DNA from: Streptomyces gossypii
Lineage (GTDB): Bacteria > Actinomycetota > Actinomycetes > Streptomycetales > Streptomycetaceae
Direction of reading: 5' to 3'
DNA length: 64,000 nucleotides
Assembly: GCF_025165795.1 (NCBI RefSeq)
Contig: NZ_JAJAGO010000008.1
Coordinates: forward strand, 124,001 to 188,000
The notes under the pieces were generated by a model that ran no database searches, was not told the DNA's origin, and saw nothing but the letters and a program-made list of their open reading frames with translations. Each line of letters begins with the position of its first letter. Position 1 is the first letter of the stretch. Of this stretch, positions 51,749 through 60,809 are shown one piece after another. The translations under genes were made by a program, and so were the position numbers.

Positions 51749-53476
51749 TCAGGCCGACAGTTCATCCCGCAGCACGTCCAGCAGCTTCGCCGCACGCTCC
51801 GCCACCTCGTCCGGCCCAAGCTCCACCGCACGGGCGCACCAGTACTGCCCGTCGGCCAGCTCGCCCCGCCGGGCGCTGATCAGCGCCAGCCGGAGGGCGG
51901 CACGGCCGTGGCCCGCCTCGGCGGCGCGCGTCCACCACAGCGCGGCCTCCGGCTCACTGCCCTCGCGGGCAAGCAGCAGCCCGAGGTTGAACGCGCCGTT
52001 GGGGCTGCCCGCCTCCGCCGCCGACCGGTACCAGTGGGCGGCGTCGACGACATCACCACGAGCTGCCGCGGACATGCCCAGCCGCACCTGCGCACGGCGG
52101 TGCCCCTGCTCGGCGGCACGCGCGTACCACTCCTCGTGCTCCCCGCCGTCCGGCTCCCCTTCGGCGTCCGCGCCCAGGTCGTCGGCCTCGCCGCCCGTGC
52201 TCCCCGCGCCGTGGCGTTCGAGCAGCGCGCCCAGCCGGAAGGCACCCTCCACGCTGCCGCCGTCGGCCGCGCAGCGCAGTTGCCGCTCGGCTTCCGGGAC
52301 CTCGCCCGCACGCAGCGCGATGATGCCCATCTGCAGTGCGGCCTCGGCGTGACCGGCCGAGGCGGCGCGCTCGTACCAGACGCGGGCCGCCTCGCCGTCA
52401 CCCCGGCTGATATGCAGGATGCCCAGGTTGAAGGCGGCGTCGACGCTGCCCGCCTCTGCCGCCTTGGAGAACCACGGCTCGGCACCCTCGGCGTCACCGC
52501 GCTGCAGCAGCAGCACGGCCAGCGCGTTGGCAGCCTCGCGGTGCCCGGCGTACGCGGCACGGCGGTACCACTGCTCGGCCTGCGCGACGCGGCCCTGACC
52601 GGCGCTCAGCAGCCCGAGGTTGAACGCGCCGTTGTCGTCGCCCGCGTCCAGAGCCACCCGGTACCAGCGCTCGGCGGTCTGCCGCTCGCCGCGCTCGGCG
52701 TGCAGCGCGCCCAGAGCGTTCGCGGCGTTGCCGTCGCCCTCCTCGGCCGCTCTGCGCCACCAGACGGCCGCGCTCTCCTCGTCGCCCGCGTCGCGCAGCA
52801 GAAAGCCGAGCGCGCAGGCGGCGCGGTGCTCACCGGCCTTGGCGGCGGAGAGGTACCAGCGACCCGCCTCCTTCAGTTCGCCGCGCCGCTCCAGGATGGC
52901 TCCCAGCCGCAGCGCGGCCCGGCGGTGGCCGCGCGCGGCGGCCTGCTGGTACCACTGCGCGGCCTCGTCGGCGGCCTCCGTACCCGTGACGGTGCCCGAC
53001 CGGGCGCTGATGAGCTGCGCGACGCGGTAGGCGGCCTCCCGGTGCCCCTGCTCCGCGGCGGCGCGGAACCACTCCTCGGCACCGGCCTCGCCCCGGTGCT
53101 CCAGCAGGTCCGCGAGCGCGTACGCGCCGAGGGCGTGCCCGCACTCCGCGGACTGCCGCAGCCAGTAATCCGCCGCGGGCTCGTCACCGCGCTCCCGGTG
53201 ATGGCGGCCCAGTGCGTGGGCCGCCGCGGCGGAACCGGCGACGGCGGCGATCCGCCACCAGCCCGCCGCCTCGTCCGCGTATCCGCGCTGGTGCAGCAGC
53301 ACGCCGAGGTTGTTGGCCGCAGCCCGGTCACCCTCGGCGATGGCGGCCCGCAGATGCGGCTCGGCTCCGTCGAGATCGCCCCGGCGCAGCAGTTGTGCGC
53401 CGAGCACGCTTGTGGCAGCCGCGCCCTGAGCGTGTTCGATCACGCCCGGACCGGCAAGCCTCCCGTTGTCCCCCAT
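51749..53476 (-). CDS. Sel1-like repeat protein
   Basis: The ATG at 53476 (MGDNGR) gives 575 residues; an ATG at 53485 is also possible. Roughly fourteen Sel1-like (TPR-related) repeats of about 36 residues are seen, each with LG-x(n)-A-x-WY-x(2)-AA-x(2)-G-x(3)-A (for example AERWYRVALDAGDDNGAFNLGLL). Only one acidic insert (GGEADDLGADAEGEPDGGEHE) breaks the array. No catalytic domain is present; it is a scaffold for protein contact. Function is not known. Confidence 0.88.
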   Translation of the reverse strand: MGDNGRLAGPGVIEHAQGAAATSVLGAQLLRRGDLDGAEPHLRAAIAEGDRAAANNLGVLLHQRGYADEAAGWWRIAAVAGSAAAAHALGRHHRERGDEPAADYWLRQSAECGHALGAYALADLLEHRGEAGAEEWFRAAAEQGHREAAYRVAQLISARSGTVTGTEAADEAAQWYQQAAARGHRRAALRLGAILERRGELKEAGRWYLSAAKAGEHRAACALGFLLRDAGDEESAAVWWRRAAEEGDGNAANALGALHAERGERQTAERWYRVALDAGDDNGAFNLGLLSAGQGRVAQAEQWYRRAAYAGHREAANALAVLLLQRGDAEGAEPWFSKAAEAGSVDAAFNLGILHISRGDGEAARVWYERAASAGHAEAALQMGIIALRAGEVPEAERQLRCAADGGSVEGAFRLGALLERHGAGSTGGEADDLGADAEGEPDGGEHEEWYARAAEQGHRRAQVRLGMSAAARGDVVDAAHWYRSAAEAGSPNGAFNLGLLLAREGSEPEAALWWTRAAEAGHGRAALRLALISARRGELADGQYWCARAVELGPDEVAERAAKLLDVLRDELSA

Positions 53477-53610
53477 AAGCCCCATCGTCGCACCACCCGT
53501 AACCCGCGTACACCTGGTATACCGCAGCCAGTGAGGTCACTTCAGCGTTTTGTCGACTTCCCGACAGGAGCTAGCTCAAACGCTTCTGCCGCGAACTCCC
53601 CCTCAAAAGT

Positions 53611-53646
53611 GAAGGGGCCCGAAGTCGGTTGACTCCGGGCCCCTTC
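53611..53646 (-). terminator. Terminator after UPF0182 gene
   Basis: A perfect 11-bp stem (GAAGGGGCCCG and its complement, 53611-53621 and 53636-53646) with a 14-base loop lies 13 bp past the stop. Confidence 0.85.
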
Positions 53647-53659
53647 GCGTCATCCGCCG

Positions 53660-56563
53660 CTAACCAGACGACCCTCCCCCGGCTTTCTCAGCCTTCTCAA
53701 GGGCCTCCTTGATGTCGTCCTGGGCACGGCCGTACTCCTCCCAGTCGCCCTTCTCCAGGGCCTTCTGGCCCCTGTCGTACGCCTTCTGGAGATCGTCGAG
53801 AGCTTCCTGCACCGTCCCGTCGCCGGGCGGAGACTGCTCCTCGTCCTTCTCTCCTTCTTCCTGTCTGTCTCCGTCGCCGGGCGGAGTCGGCTCCTCGTCC
53901 TTCTCACCGGTGCCGTCGGTGGCGAAGATGGTGTCCAACGCCTCCTCCAGCGTGTCCTCGTAGGCGATCTCCTCCCCGAAGGTGGCCACCACCTTTCTCA
54001 TCCGGGGGTAGTTCGTATCCGCACCCCGGATGTAGACCGGTTCGACATAGAGCAGACCGCCTTCCAAGGGCACGGTCAGCAGGTTGCCGTACTCGACCTC
54101 GGAGTCGCCTCTCTTGAGGATGTTCAGGTCGTTGGCGATCTCCGGATCAGAGTTGATCTTGCTCTGTACCTGTTGTGGCCCCGAAACCGTCGTGTTCGAC
54201 GGCAGCTTGAGCATGGTCATGGAGCCGTAGTCCGGACTCTTGGCATCCGCGTTGACCGCCATGAAGGCGCCCAGCGTCTGCCGTTCGTTCGGGTTGAAGG
54301 TCGTCGTCAGGGAGAACTGCTGTTGCTTCTCCCCCGGCATCTTCATGCTCAGGTAGTACGGCGGGACCGCGTTGCCCTTGTGCGTCGGGTCGTCCGGGAT
54401 CTGCCAGCGCTCACTGCCGCTGTAGAACTGCGACGGAGAGGTGACGTGGTAGCGGGTCAGCAGTTCGCGCTGGACCTTGAACAAGTCCTGCGGGTACCGC
54501 AGATGCTCCATCAGCGCGTCGCTGATCTTCTCCTTGGGCTCCACCGTGTCCGGGAACGCCTTCATCCAGGTCTTCAGCACCGGATCCTTGGTGTCCCACT
54601 CGTACATCTTCACGTCGCCGCTGTAGGCGTCCACCGTCGCTTTGACGGAGTTCCGGATGTAGTTGACGCTGTTCTGCTGCGCCACCACCGCGCGCTGGTC
54701 GTCCGTCAGCGCGTCGGCCGTCGTGTCACCCAGAGTGGTGCGCGAGGAATACGGATAGTTGTTCGTGGTGGTGTAAGCGTCCACGATCCACTGGATCCGG
54801 CCGTCGACGACCGCCGGGTACGGGTCACCGTCGATGGTCAGCCAGGGCGCCACCGCCTCGATGCGCTCCTTCGGCGTCCGGTTGTAGAGGACCTGCGAGC
54901 CCTCGCCGATGGCACCGGAGTAGAGGATGCGCGGCTCGTTGAAGTTCAGCGCGTAGGCCGCGCGGTTCACCGGGTTGGAGAGGTCCACCCCGCTGTCGCC
55001 GGTGTAGGTGTACGTCTTCTCACCGGTGTCGTCCGCGTAGTCGAGCTCCTGCTGCGGACCGCCCACGATCGAGTACTCGTTGGTCTTCTCGCCGTAGTAG
55101 ACCCGCGGCTCGTACTTCCCCAGCTCGCCTCTGGGCGGGAGGTCCTTCTCGGTGAAGACGGGCTCGCCGTCCTCGTCCGTCGCAGTCCCCTTGCCCGCCA
55201 CCATGCCGTAGCCGTGGGTGTACTTGAAGTGCTCGTTGATCCAGCCCTTCTTCGGAATACCGTCGGTGTTGATCTCACGCAGACCGACGACGGTGTCCTG
55301 CTCCTTGCCGTCCTTCGTCGTGTAGCGGTCGACGTCCAGCGTGGCCGGGAACTGGTAGTACCCGCGCACCTGCTGCTTCTGCTGGAACGTCGGCGAGACG
55401 ACGTTCGGGTCGAGCAGCCGCATGCTGGCGGCGCCGTCCGCCGCGTCCCGCAGGGTGCCCTTCTTCGCCTTCGTCGTGCCAGCGTAGTCGTTCACCTTGG
55501 CGTCATCGATGCCGTACGCCTCGCGCGTGGCCTGGATGCTCTTCTCGATGTACGGCGTCTCCTTGGCCTGCTCGTTCGGCTCGACCTGGAACTTCTGCAC
55601 GATCGCCGGGTAGAGCCCGCCGATCAGGATCGCGGACAGCACCATCAGGCCGAAGCCGATCACCGGCAGCTGCCAGGTGCGGCGCCACAGGGTGGCGAAG
55701 AAGAGCAGCGCGCAGATGATCGCGATGATGAAGAGGATCGTCTTCGCCGGAAGGTAGGCGTTCGCGTCGACGTACTTCAGGCCCGTCCAGTTGTCCGTCG
55801 CCTTGAAGTCACTGCCCTTGACGGCCAGGCCGTACCGGTCGAGCCAGTAGGCCACTGCCTTGAGCGCCACGAAGACGCCCAGCAGCACCGAGAGGTGCCC
55901 GGTGGCCTGGGCCGTCGCACGGGCCCCTGGGCTCGTCACCCGCAGGCCGCCGTAGAGGTAGTGCACCAGGGCGGCTGCCAGGAGCGAGAGAACCGCCGCC
56001 GCGAAGCCGAAGCTGAGCAGGAAGCGGTACCAGGGGAGGTCGAAGGCGTAGAACGAGACGTCCTTGCCGAACTGCGGGTCGGTCTTCCCGAAGGAGACGC
56101 CGTTGATCCACAGCAGCCATGTCCGCCACTGGCCTGCCGCGGACGCTCCGGAGATCAGAGCGATCAGCGCGGTGACCCCGAGCAGGATCCATTTTTTGTA
56201 CGGAGCGATACCCATGCGGTAGCGATCGAGGCTCTGCTGCTCCAGCGACATCGCGCTGAGCGGCGGACGCAGTCGGTGGGCGAGCCAGATGTTGAATCCG
56301 ACGAACCCTGCCATCAGCAGACCGAAGACGGCGAACAGGCCGATCTTCGTCCACAGGGTCTTGGTGAACACCGAGCGGTATCCGACCGAGCGATACCATA
56401 GCCAGTCGGTCCAGAACCCGGCGAACATGACGAAGAGCATGGCCAGGACCGCGAGCGCGCCGACCGTCATCAACAGCGTCCGGACGCGCCGCGATGGTCG
56501 GCCCACTCTGATCCGTGGCCCGGTGGGACCGCCTGAGCCCCGGTCCGGCATCTGGAAAGCCAA
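53660..56563 (-). CDS. UPF0182 family large membrane protein
   Basis: A TTG at 56563 (MAFQMPDRG), six bases after GAGGTG, gives 967 residues; the ATG at 56551 has no ribosome site. About seven helices fill residues 25-330 (LLMTVGALAVLAMLFVMFAGFWTDWLWY first). The rest is a large domain, probably extracytoplasmic, starting with TTKAKKGTLRDAADGAASMRLLDPNVVSPTFQQKQQ. The end (residues 880-967) is acidic with a direct repeat (EEPTPPGDGD, EEQSPPGDGT). The family is conserved in actinobacteria with unknown function. Confidence 0.92.
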   Translation of the reverse strand: MAFQMPDRGSGGPTGPRIRVGRPSRRVRTLLMTVGALAVLAMLFVMFAGFWTDWLWYRSVGYRSVFTKTLWTKIGLFAVFGLLMAGFVGFNIWLAHRLRPPLSAMSLEQQSLDRYRMGIAPYKKWILLGVTALIALISGASAAGQWRTWLLWINGVSFGKTDPQFGKDVSFYAFDLPWYRFLLSFGFAAAVLSLLAAALVHYLYGGLRVTSPGARATAQATGHLSVLLGVFVALKAVAYWLDRYGLAVKGSDFKATDNWTGLKYVDANAYLPAKTILFIIAIICALLFFATLWRRTWQLPVIGFGLMVLSAILIGGLYPAIVQKFQVEPNEQAKETPYIEKSIQATREAYGIDDAKVNDYAGTTKAKKGTLRDAADGAASMRLLDPNVVSPTFQQKQQVRGYYQFPATLDVDRYTTKDGKEQDTVVGLREINTDGIPKKGWINEHFKYTHGYGMVAGKGTATDEDGEPVFTEKDLPPRGELGKYEPRVYYGEKTNEYSIVGGPQQELDYADDTGEKTYTYTGDSGVDLSNPVNRAAYALNFNEPRILYSGAIGEGSQVLYNRTPKERIEAVAPWLTIDGDPYPAVVDGRIQWIVDAYTTTNNYPYSSRTTLGDTTADALTDDQRAVVAQQNSVNYIRNSVKATVDAYSGDVKMYEWDTKDPVLKTWMKAFPDTVEPKEKISDALMEHLRYPQDLFKVQRELLTRYHVTSPSQFYSGSERWQIPDDPTHKGNAVPPYYLSMKMPGEKQQQFSLTTTFNPNERQTLGAFMAVNADAKSPDYGSMTMLKLPSNTTVSGPQQVQSKINSDPEIANDLNILKRGDSEVEYGNLLTVPLEGGLLYVEPVYIRGADTNYPRMRKVVATFGEEIAYEDTLEEALDTIFATDGTGEKDEEPTPPGDGDRQEEGEKDEEQSPPGDGTVQEALDDLQKAYDRGQKALEKGDWEEYGRAQDDIKEALEKAEKAGGGSSG

Positions 56564-56687
56564 GGTGCGCACCTCGAAGATTCGCAGTGGAAGTAGCTGT
56601 GGAGCTGGGTCCGCATCGTAGGGCCCACTAAGGCAACTTAACGAAGCTTTACTCAGTTCCCGTTTCCGGGGTCTTCGAAGGCACGAT

Positions 56688-57269
56688 ATGAGCATGGACA
56701 ACACCCCCAACGACAGCACCCCCCTGGCACCCGGTCCACTGACCCGTGCGGTGCTGGAGATCGACGAGTACGCGGCCGGCCTCGGCTGGGACCAGCCCGC
56801 CCGGCTCTTTGCCCTGGTAGAGACGGCGCAGCTGCGTGCCGAAGAGCCCTCACTCGCCGGAGCGCTGGCCTCCGGACCGGCTCCCGGCGGGGCTGCCGGG
56901 AAGCCCTCCGAGGCATACACGCCCGTGGAACAGGAGGCGTTGCCGGCCGGTACCGCGCTTGACGAGTTTCTCGGCACCATCGCCTGGCCCGACTCCGTCA
57001 GCGGCTGCGCGCTGACGGTGGAGCGGCTGATGCTGCCCGCCTCGGCCGAAGGGTCCGTACCGCAGGGTCTGGACGACACCCGACTGGCGGCCTGGGTCGC
57101 CGAGCACCCGGAGCGGCAGGAGGTCCGGATGACGGTCGCCGTGCTGCGGGGCGGGGCCCGGGAGTCGGCCCTGCGGCTGCGCGAGCGGGACACCGCCACC
57201 GAGGTGCTCACCGGCGCGGGGCTGGTGCCGGGCCTGGCCGACGCGCTGGCGGCCACTCTCGAGGACTGA
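56688..57269 (+). CDS. PPA1309-family conserved protein
   Basis: The ATG at 56688 gives 193 residues; an ATG at 56694 is a possible alternative. The opening PLTRAVLEIDEYAAGLGWDQPARLFALVETAQL and the block LDEFLGTIAWPDSVSGCALTVERLMLP identify a conserved actinobacterial family. EVRMTVAVLRGGARESALRLRERD is near the end. No catalytic motif or membrane helix is seen. It is divergent from the UPF0182 gene. Confidence 0.85.
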   Translation: MSMDNTPNDSTPLAPGPLTRAVLEIDEYAAGLGWDQPARLFALVETAQLRAEEPSLAGALASGPAPGGAAGKPSEAYTPVEQEALPAGTALDEFLGTIAWPDSVSGCALTVERLMLPASAEGSVPQGLDDTRLAAWVAEHPERQEVRMTVAVLRGGARESALRLRERDTATEVLTGAGLVPGLADALAATLED

Positions 57270-57336
57270 GGCGGGGTCAGGAGGACGCAGAAGCGGAGAC
57301 GCAGGGGCGGGGCGGACCGGGCGGCCCCCGGCTCGC

Positions 57337-58437
57337 TCAGCCCGTGCTGCAGCGCGCGAGGTCGCCGGTCTCGCCGTTCCGTATCTTCTTCAGCGCGGAC
57401 GTCGCGTCGTGCATGGTGTCGACCTCCACCAGGGTGAGCCCGGCCGGCTTGTCCGCAGCGGCGGTGGCGCAGTTGTCCTTCGGAGTGAGAAAGAACTCCG
57501 CACCCTTCTCCCGCGCCGCGACGGTCTTCATCCGGATGCCGCCGATGGCCCCCACCTCGCCGTCCGCCTCTATGGTTCCCGTGCCCGCCACGAAGGTGCC
57601 GCCGGTGAGGTCTTCCGGGGTGAGTTTGTCGACGATGCCGAGTGCGAACATCAGTCCGGCACTCGGACCGCCCACGTCAGCGAGCGTGATGTCGATGCGG
57701 AACGGCAGCGTGTGTGCCGTCCCGGAGGCGATCCCGATCACGGGACGCCCGTCGTCCGGTGACTTCTTGGTGGGGACGGAGATCTGCTTGCCCTCGAGGG
57801 TCAGCGGGTCCTTCTTGGCCTTCTCCGCGGCGGCGGCCTTCTGCGCCGGGACGATGGTGAAGTCGACCCGCTCACCGACCTCGTGCTTGGTCACCAGATC
57901 GCCCACTTCCTGCGGGTTGTCGACCGGCTTGCCGTCCACGGCCTTGATCACGTCACCGGCGTGCAGCTTGCCTTGGGCCGCGCCGCCCTTGACCACCGAC
58001 TGGACGACGATCCGGGTGGTGACCTTCTTCTTCAGTTCCCGCAGCGCGGCGACCTTCGCGCTCTCCTGGGAGCGGCTGAACTCCTCCGCGTTCTCCTCCT
58101 CGACCTGCCGCGCGGACTTGTCCTCGGGATAGAGCGTGGAGCGCGGGACCACTGCGCTGTCGTGGGCGAGCCAGCCGTAGACGGCCTCGAAGAGGTTCAT
58201 CCGGTACTCGGAGCCGGTGACACGGACCGTCGTCATGTTCAGATTGCCGGTGGCCTTGTTGCCCGCGTCCTCCTTGCCCGGGAAGCTGAGCACCTGCTCA
58301 CCGTCGACCTTGCCCAGCGTGTTGTACGTCGGGCCGGGCGACATCGCGGCGTACGGCACCTCGATCAGCACCGCGGCACAGAGCACGGCTATCAGGAGCA
58401 GCAGAGACGCAAGCATGGACGCGGTGCGGCGTGGCAT
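57337..58437 (-). CDS. Membrane-anchored PDZ / Lon-like serine protease (YlbL family)
   Basis: The ATG at 58437 gives 366 residues. A signal anchor (LASLLLLIAVLCAAVLIEVPYAAMSPG) is followed by a PDZ domain (VVQSVVKGGAAQGKLHAGDVIKAVDGKPV). The Lon-type S16 domain has the catalytic Ser in DVGGPSAGLMFALG and Lys in GAIGGIRMKTVAAREKGA. It is probably an extracytoplasmic, non-ATP-dependent protease. The stop is about 70 bp from the convergent PPA1309 gene. Confidence 0.93.
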   Translation of the reverse strand: MPRRTASMLASLLLLIAVLCAAVLIEVPYAAMSPGPTYNTLGKVDGEQVLSFPGKEDAGNKATGNLNMTTVRVTGSEYRMNLFEAVYGWLAHDSAVVPRSTLYPEDKSARQVEEENAEEFSRSQESAKVAALRELKKKVTTRIVVQSVVKGGAAQGKLHAGDVIKAVDGKPVDNPQEVGDLVTKHEVGERVDFTIVPAQKAAAAEKAKKDPLTLEGKQISVPTKKSPDDGRPVIGIASGTAHTLPFRIDITLADVGGPSAGLMFALGIVDKLTPEDLTGGTFVAGTGTIEADGEVGAIGGIRMKTVAAREKGAEFFLTPKDNCATAAADKPAGLTLVEVDTMHDATSALKKIRNGETGDLARCSTG

Positions 58438-58462
58438 GCCGAAACCCTACGGGACAGGGGTG

Positions 58463-58738
58463 TCAGCGGGCTTCCCGGGCCGGTCCGTCCGTGGCGGGGC
58501 GGGTCAGCGCGGCGGCCGGTTCGGCGGCTTGGGAGCCACGCCGCGACAAGCGGGAGGAGCGGGAGGAGCGGGGGGAACTGGAGGACGGGGTGCGTTCCAT
58601 CGCCTCGCGGAAGCGTTCATATCCGGCGACACCGTCCGCGTCGGGCGTGCTGGTGCGACGGCGGGCGGCGAAGCCGCCCCATACGCTCGCCACCAGCCCG
58701 GCCGAAACCGGAATGAGCAGCCAAAGGAGTGCCGCCAT
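58463..58738 (-). CDS. Small single-pass membrane protein
   Basis: The ATG at 58738, with GGGAGG upstream, gives 91 residues. A single hydrophobic helix (AALLWLLIPVSAGLVASVWGGFAA) opens it, followed by RRRTSTPDADGVAGYERFREAMERT and a Ser/Arg-rich tail. It lies 25 bp before the protease gene on the same strand, so the two may be co-transcribed. The function is unknown. Confidence 0.8.
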   Translation of the reverse strand: MAALLWLLIPVSAGLVASVWGGFAARRRTSTPDADGVAGYERFREAMERTPSSSSPRSSRSSRLSRRGSQAAEPAAALTRPATDGPAREAR

Positions 58739-58924
58739 GGAGACCTCCCGACCCACGTAAGAGCTCATCGACCGGATGACCGGCCGATGAGCAGATTAAC
58801 CTGCGCGGACTCCCACGCTCGGACCGGGGTGCGGGTCACGCAACCGGAACGGATGTTCTGACCCGATGGCCCTCAGGGTCCGTCGTCTGGATGCCGGGTT
58901 CGCGTGTCCGTAGTGACACAGGCC

Positions 58925-58972
58925 GCTGGCGCGGCGGGCGCGACCTCGCCGCGTTGTCGTCGGTCGCCGATC
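58925..58972. repeat. Truncated copy D of the palindromic repeat family
   Basis: CGCGACCTCGCCGCGTTGTCGTCGGTCGCC matches the left half of the core of copies A and C. The right arm is missing. It lies just past the moaE stop. Confidence 0.6.
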
Positions 58973-58995
58973 CAGCCTGACCCGAACGACAGACG

Positions 58996-59454
58996 CTAGG
59001 CCCCCACCCACTCCGCTGAGCCGTTCGTGAAGGTCTGGTGCTTCCAGAGGGGGACCTCGTGCTTGAGGTCGTCGATCAGGCGGCGGCAGGCGTCGAACGC
59101 CTCCGCCCGGTGCGCGCAGGAGACCGCGACGACGACGGCCAGATCGCCCACCGCCAGATCACCCACCCGGTGCACGGCCGCCAGCGCGCGGACGGGGAAG
59201 TCCGCGGCCACCTTCTCCGCCACCCGTCGCAGTTCGGCCTCTGCGGTCGGATGCGAGGAGTAGCCCAGCCGGGCGACGTCCGTACCGCCGTCATGGTCCC
59301 GCACGGTGCCCACGAACAGGGCAGTGCCTCCCGCCGCCGCGTCGCCCACGGCCGCGAAGACCTCATCCAGGGAGAGCGGCGTCTCCCGCACTCCCAGCAG
59401 CCGGATCGGATCCTCGGCGCGCTGCTCACCAGGGTGGTCGTACGTCTCTGCCAT
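58996..59454 (-). CDS. moaE: Molybdopterin synthase catalytic subunit
   Basis: The ATG at 59454 (MAETYDHPGEQ) gives 152 residues; an ATG at 59463 is an alternative. LFVGTVRDHDGG, LGYSSHPTAEAEL and VPLWKHQTFTNGSAEWVG are the family blocks; the catalytic Lys is in PLWKHQ. It inserts sulfur from MoaD into precursor Z. A 12-bp duplication (VGDLAVGDLAVVV) is seen. No moaD or other moa gene is adjacent. Confidence 0.93.
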   Translation of the reverse strand: MAETYDHPGEQRAEDPIRLLGVRETPLSLDEVFAAVGDAAAGGTALFVGTVRDHDGGTDVARLGYSSHPTAEAELRRVAEKVAADFPVRALAAVHRVGDLAVGDLAVVVAVSCAHRAEAFDACRRLIDDLKHEVPLWKHQTFTNGSAEWVGA

Positions 59455-59568
59455 GGGGTTCATGCTGCCCCACCTCTCCCGGATCCGGAACAGCCGCCCG
59501 CGCTCCCGGCGCCGCGCGCTGTCACCGCACGGGCCACCGGTGGCGTCACCGGTGACGCCACCGGCGTG

Positions 59569-60663
59569 TCACAGCCCGCGCCGCTTGCGTGCCCGGCGGA
59601 CCAGAGCCGCGGTACCCAGCAGGGCCACGGTCGCGCCCGCTGCCCCCGCTGCCGTGGCGTCCTTGCGCCCGAGGCGACGCCCGGCGAGCGTATGGCGCCC
59701 GGAGACCTCCTCCAGCAGCTCCGCGAGGACCTCCTCGTTCGTCCACTCCGGCCGCCAGCCCGCCTCGTGCAGACGCCTGCCGCTGACCACCCACGGATGC
59801 ATCGTGTAGGCGAGGTCCCCGGCCGGTGACGGGGTGAGACCGAGCCGGTGCAGCCGGGACGCGGCTCCCAGGGCGACCGCCGAGGGGAGCTCCATCCGGC
59901 GCATGCCGGTCAGCTCCTCGATCTCCTCCTGCTCCAGCCACCCGTCGCAGCCGACCGCCAGTTCGCCCTCGGCCTTCTCCAGCGCCGCGTACTCCAGCGC
60001 GCTCACCAGATCCTCCACGTGACAGAACTGCCAGCAGGGCCGTGACCCGGCGACGACCAGAAGGCGCGGCGACTCGAAGTGGCGTGTCAGCGCGGTGTCC
60101 GTACCGCCGACGACGATGGCGGGCCGTACGACCGTCACGTTCAGACCGGGGTGGGCCCGCGGGGCGCGGCGGGCGAGGTGCTCGATCTCCAGCAGGTCGC
60201 CCACTCCGGTGGCCTCGGCCGTGGCGCGCAGCTCGGAGTCCTCCGCGAGCGGCACGTCGTTGTCCGGCAGCGCGCCGTAGACCATCGCCGAGGTGCACAG
60301 CACCACCCGGCGCACGCCGGCCGCCGCCGCGGCGGTCAGGACGGTCTGGGTGCCGCGGACGTTGTAGGCGGTACGGGCGGCCGGATCGCCGTCCAGGCCC
60401 AGGTCGAGGGCGAGGTGCACCACGACGTCGACCGGGTTCTCGTCGCCGCGCAGCCGGTCGGCGATCACCGGGTCGCGTACGTCCAGGATGTGCCACTGGG
60501 CCTCGCTCACCTCGCCCCTGCGCTCGTCCATGGCGAGGACCTGCTTCACCTGCGGGGAGGCGGCCAGCCGCTCGGTGAGCAGCGCACCGACCCCCGAGGC
60601 AGCGCCGGTCACGGCGATGGTCGGGGTTCGCGCTGCGCGAACGTCAGTCTCGGAGGAACTCAC
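59569..60663 (-). CDS. NAD-dependent epimerase/dehydratase (extended SDR), membrane-tailed
   Basis: The GTG at 60663 gives 364 residues. The dinucleotide site is IAVTGAASGVGALLTERLA; the NxDVxxVVHLAL block is NPVDVVVHLALDLGLDG. The active-site Tyr is in SAMVYGALPDNDVPLAED. No Lys three residues after that Tyr is seen (YGAL), so catalytic activity is uncertain. A C-terminal hydrophobic helix with basic end (AGAAGATVALLGTAALVRRARKRRGL) may anchor it. The substrate is unknown. Confidence 0.85.
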   Translation of the reverse strand: MSSSETDVRAARTPTIAVTGAASGVGALLTERLAASPQVKQVLAMDERRGEVSEAQWHILDVRDPVIADRLRGDENPVDVVVHLALDLGLDGDPAARTAYNVRGTQTVLTAAAAAGVRRVVLCTSAMVYGALPDNDVPLAEDSELRATAEATGVGDLLEIEHLARRAPRAHPGLNVTVVRPAIVVGGTDTALTRHFESPRLLVVAGSRPCWQFCHVEDLVSALEYAALEKAEGELAVGCDGWLEQEEIEELTGMRRMELPSAVALGAASRLHRLGLTPSPAGDLAYTMHPWVVSGRRLHEAGWRPEWTNEEVLAELLEEVSGRHTLAGRRLGRKDATAAGAAGATVALLGTAALVRRARKRRGL

Positions 60664-60809
60664 CGGGCGTCTCCAGCGGTTGTTTCTGGTACGAGGTGCG
60701 CAGGCTCCATCCTGCCTGACAGGTGTCTAGGCTGGAGGTACAGCCCACCAGAACGCAGGAATCGACCGTCCGACGACATAAAGCCGACGACACAGAGCCG
60801 AGGAAACCC

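Noticed and set aside
53212..53478. Short plus-strand frame over the Sel1 gene 5' end.
   Set aside because: Arg/Pro-rich antisense artefact with no ribosome site.
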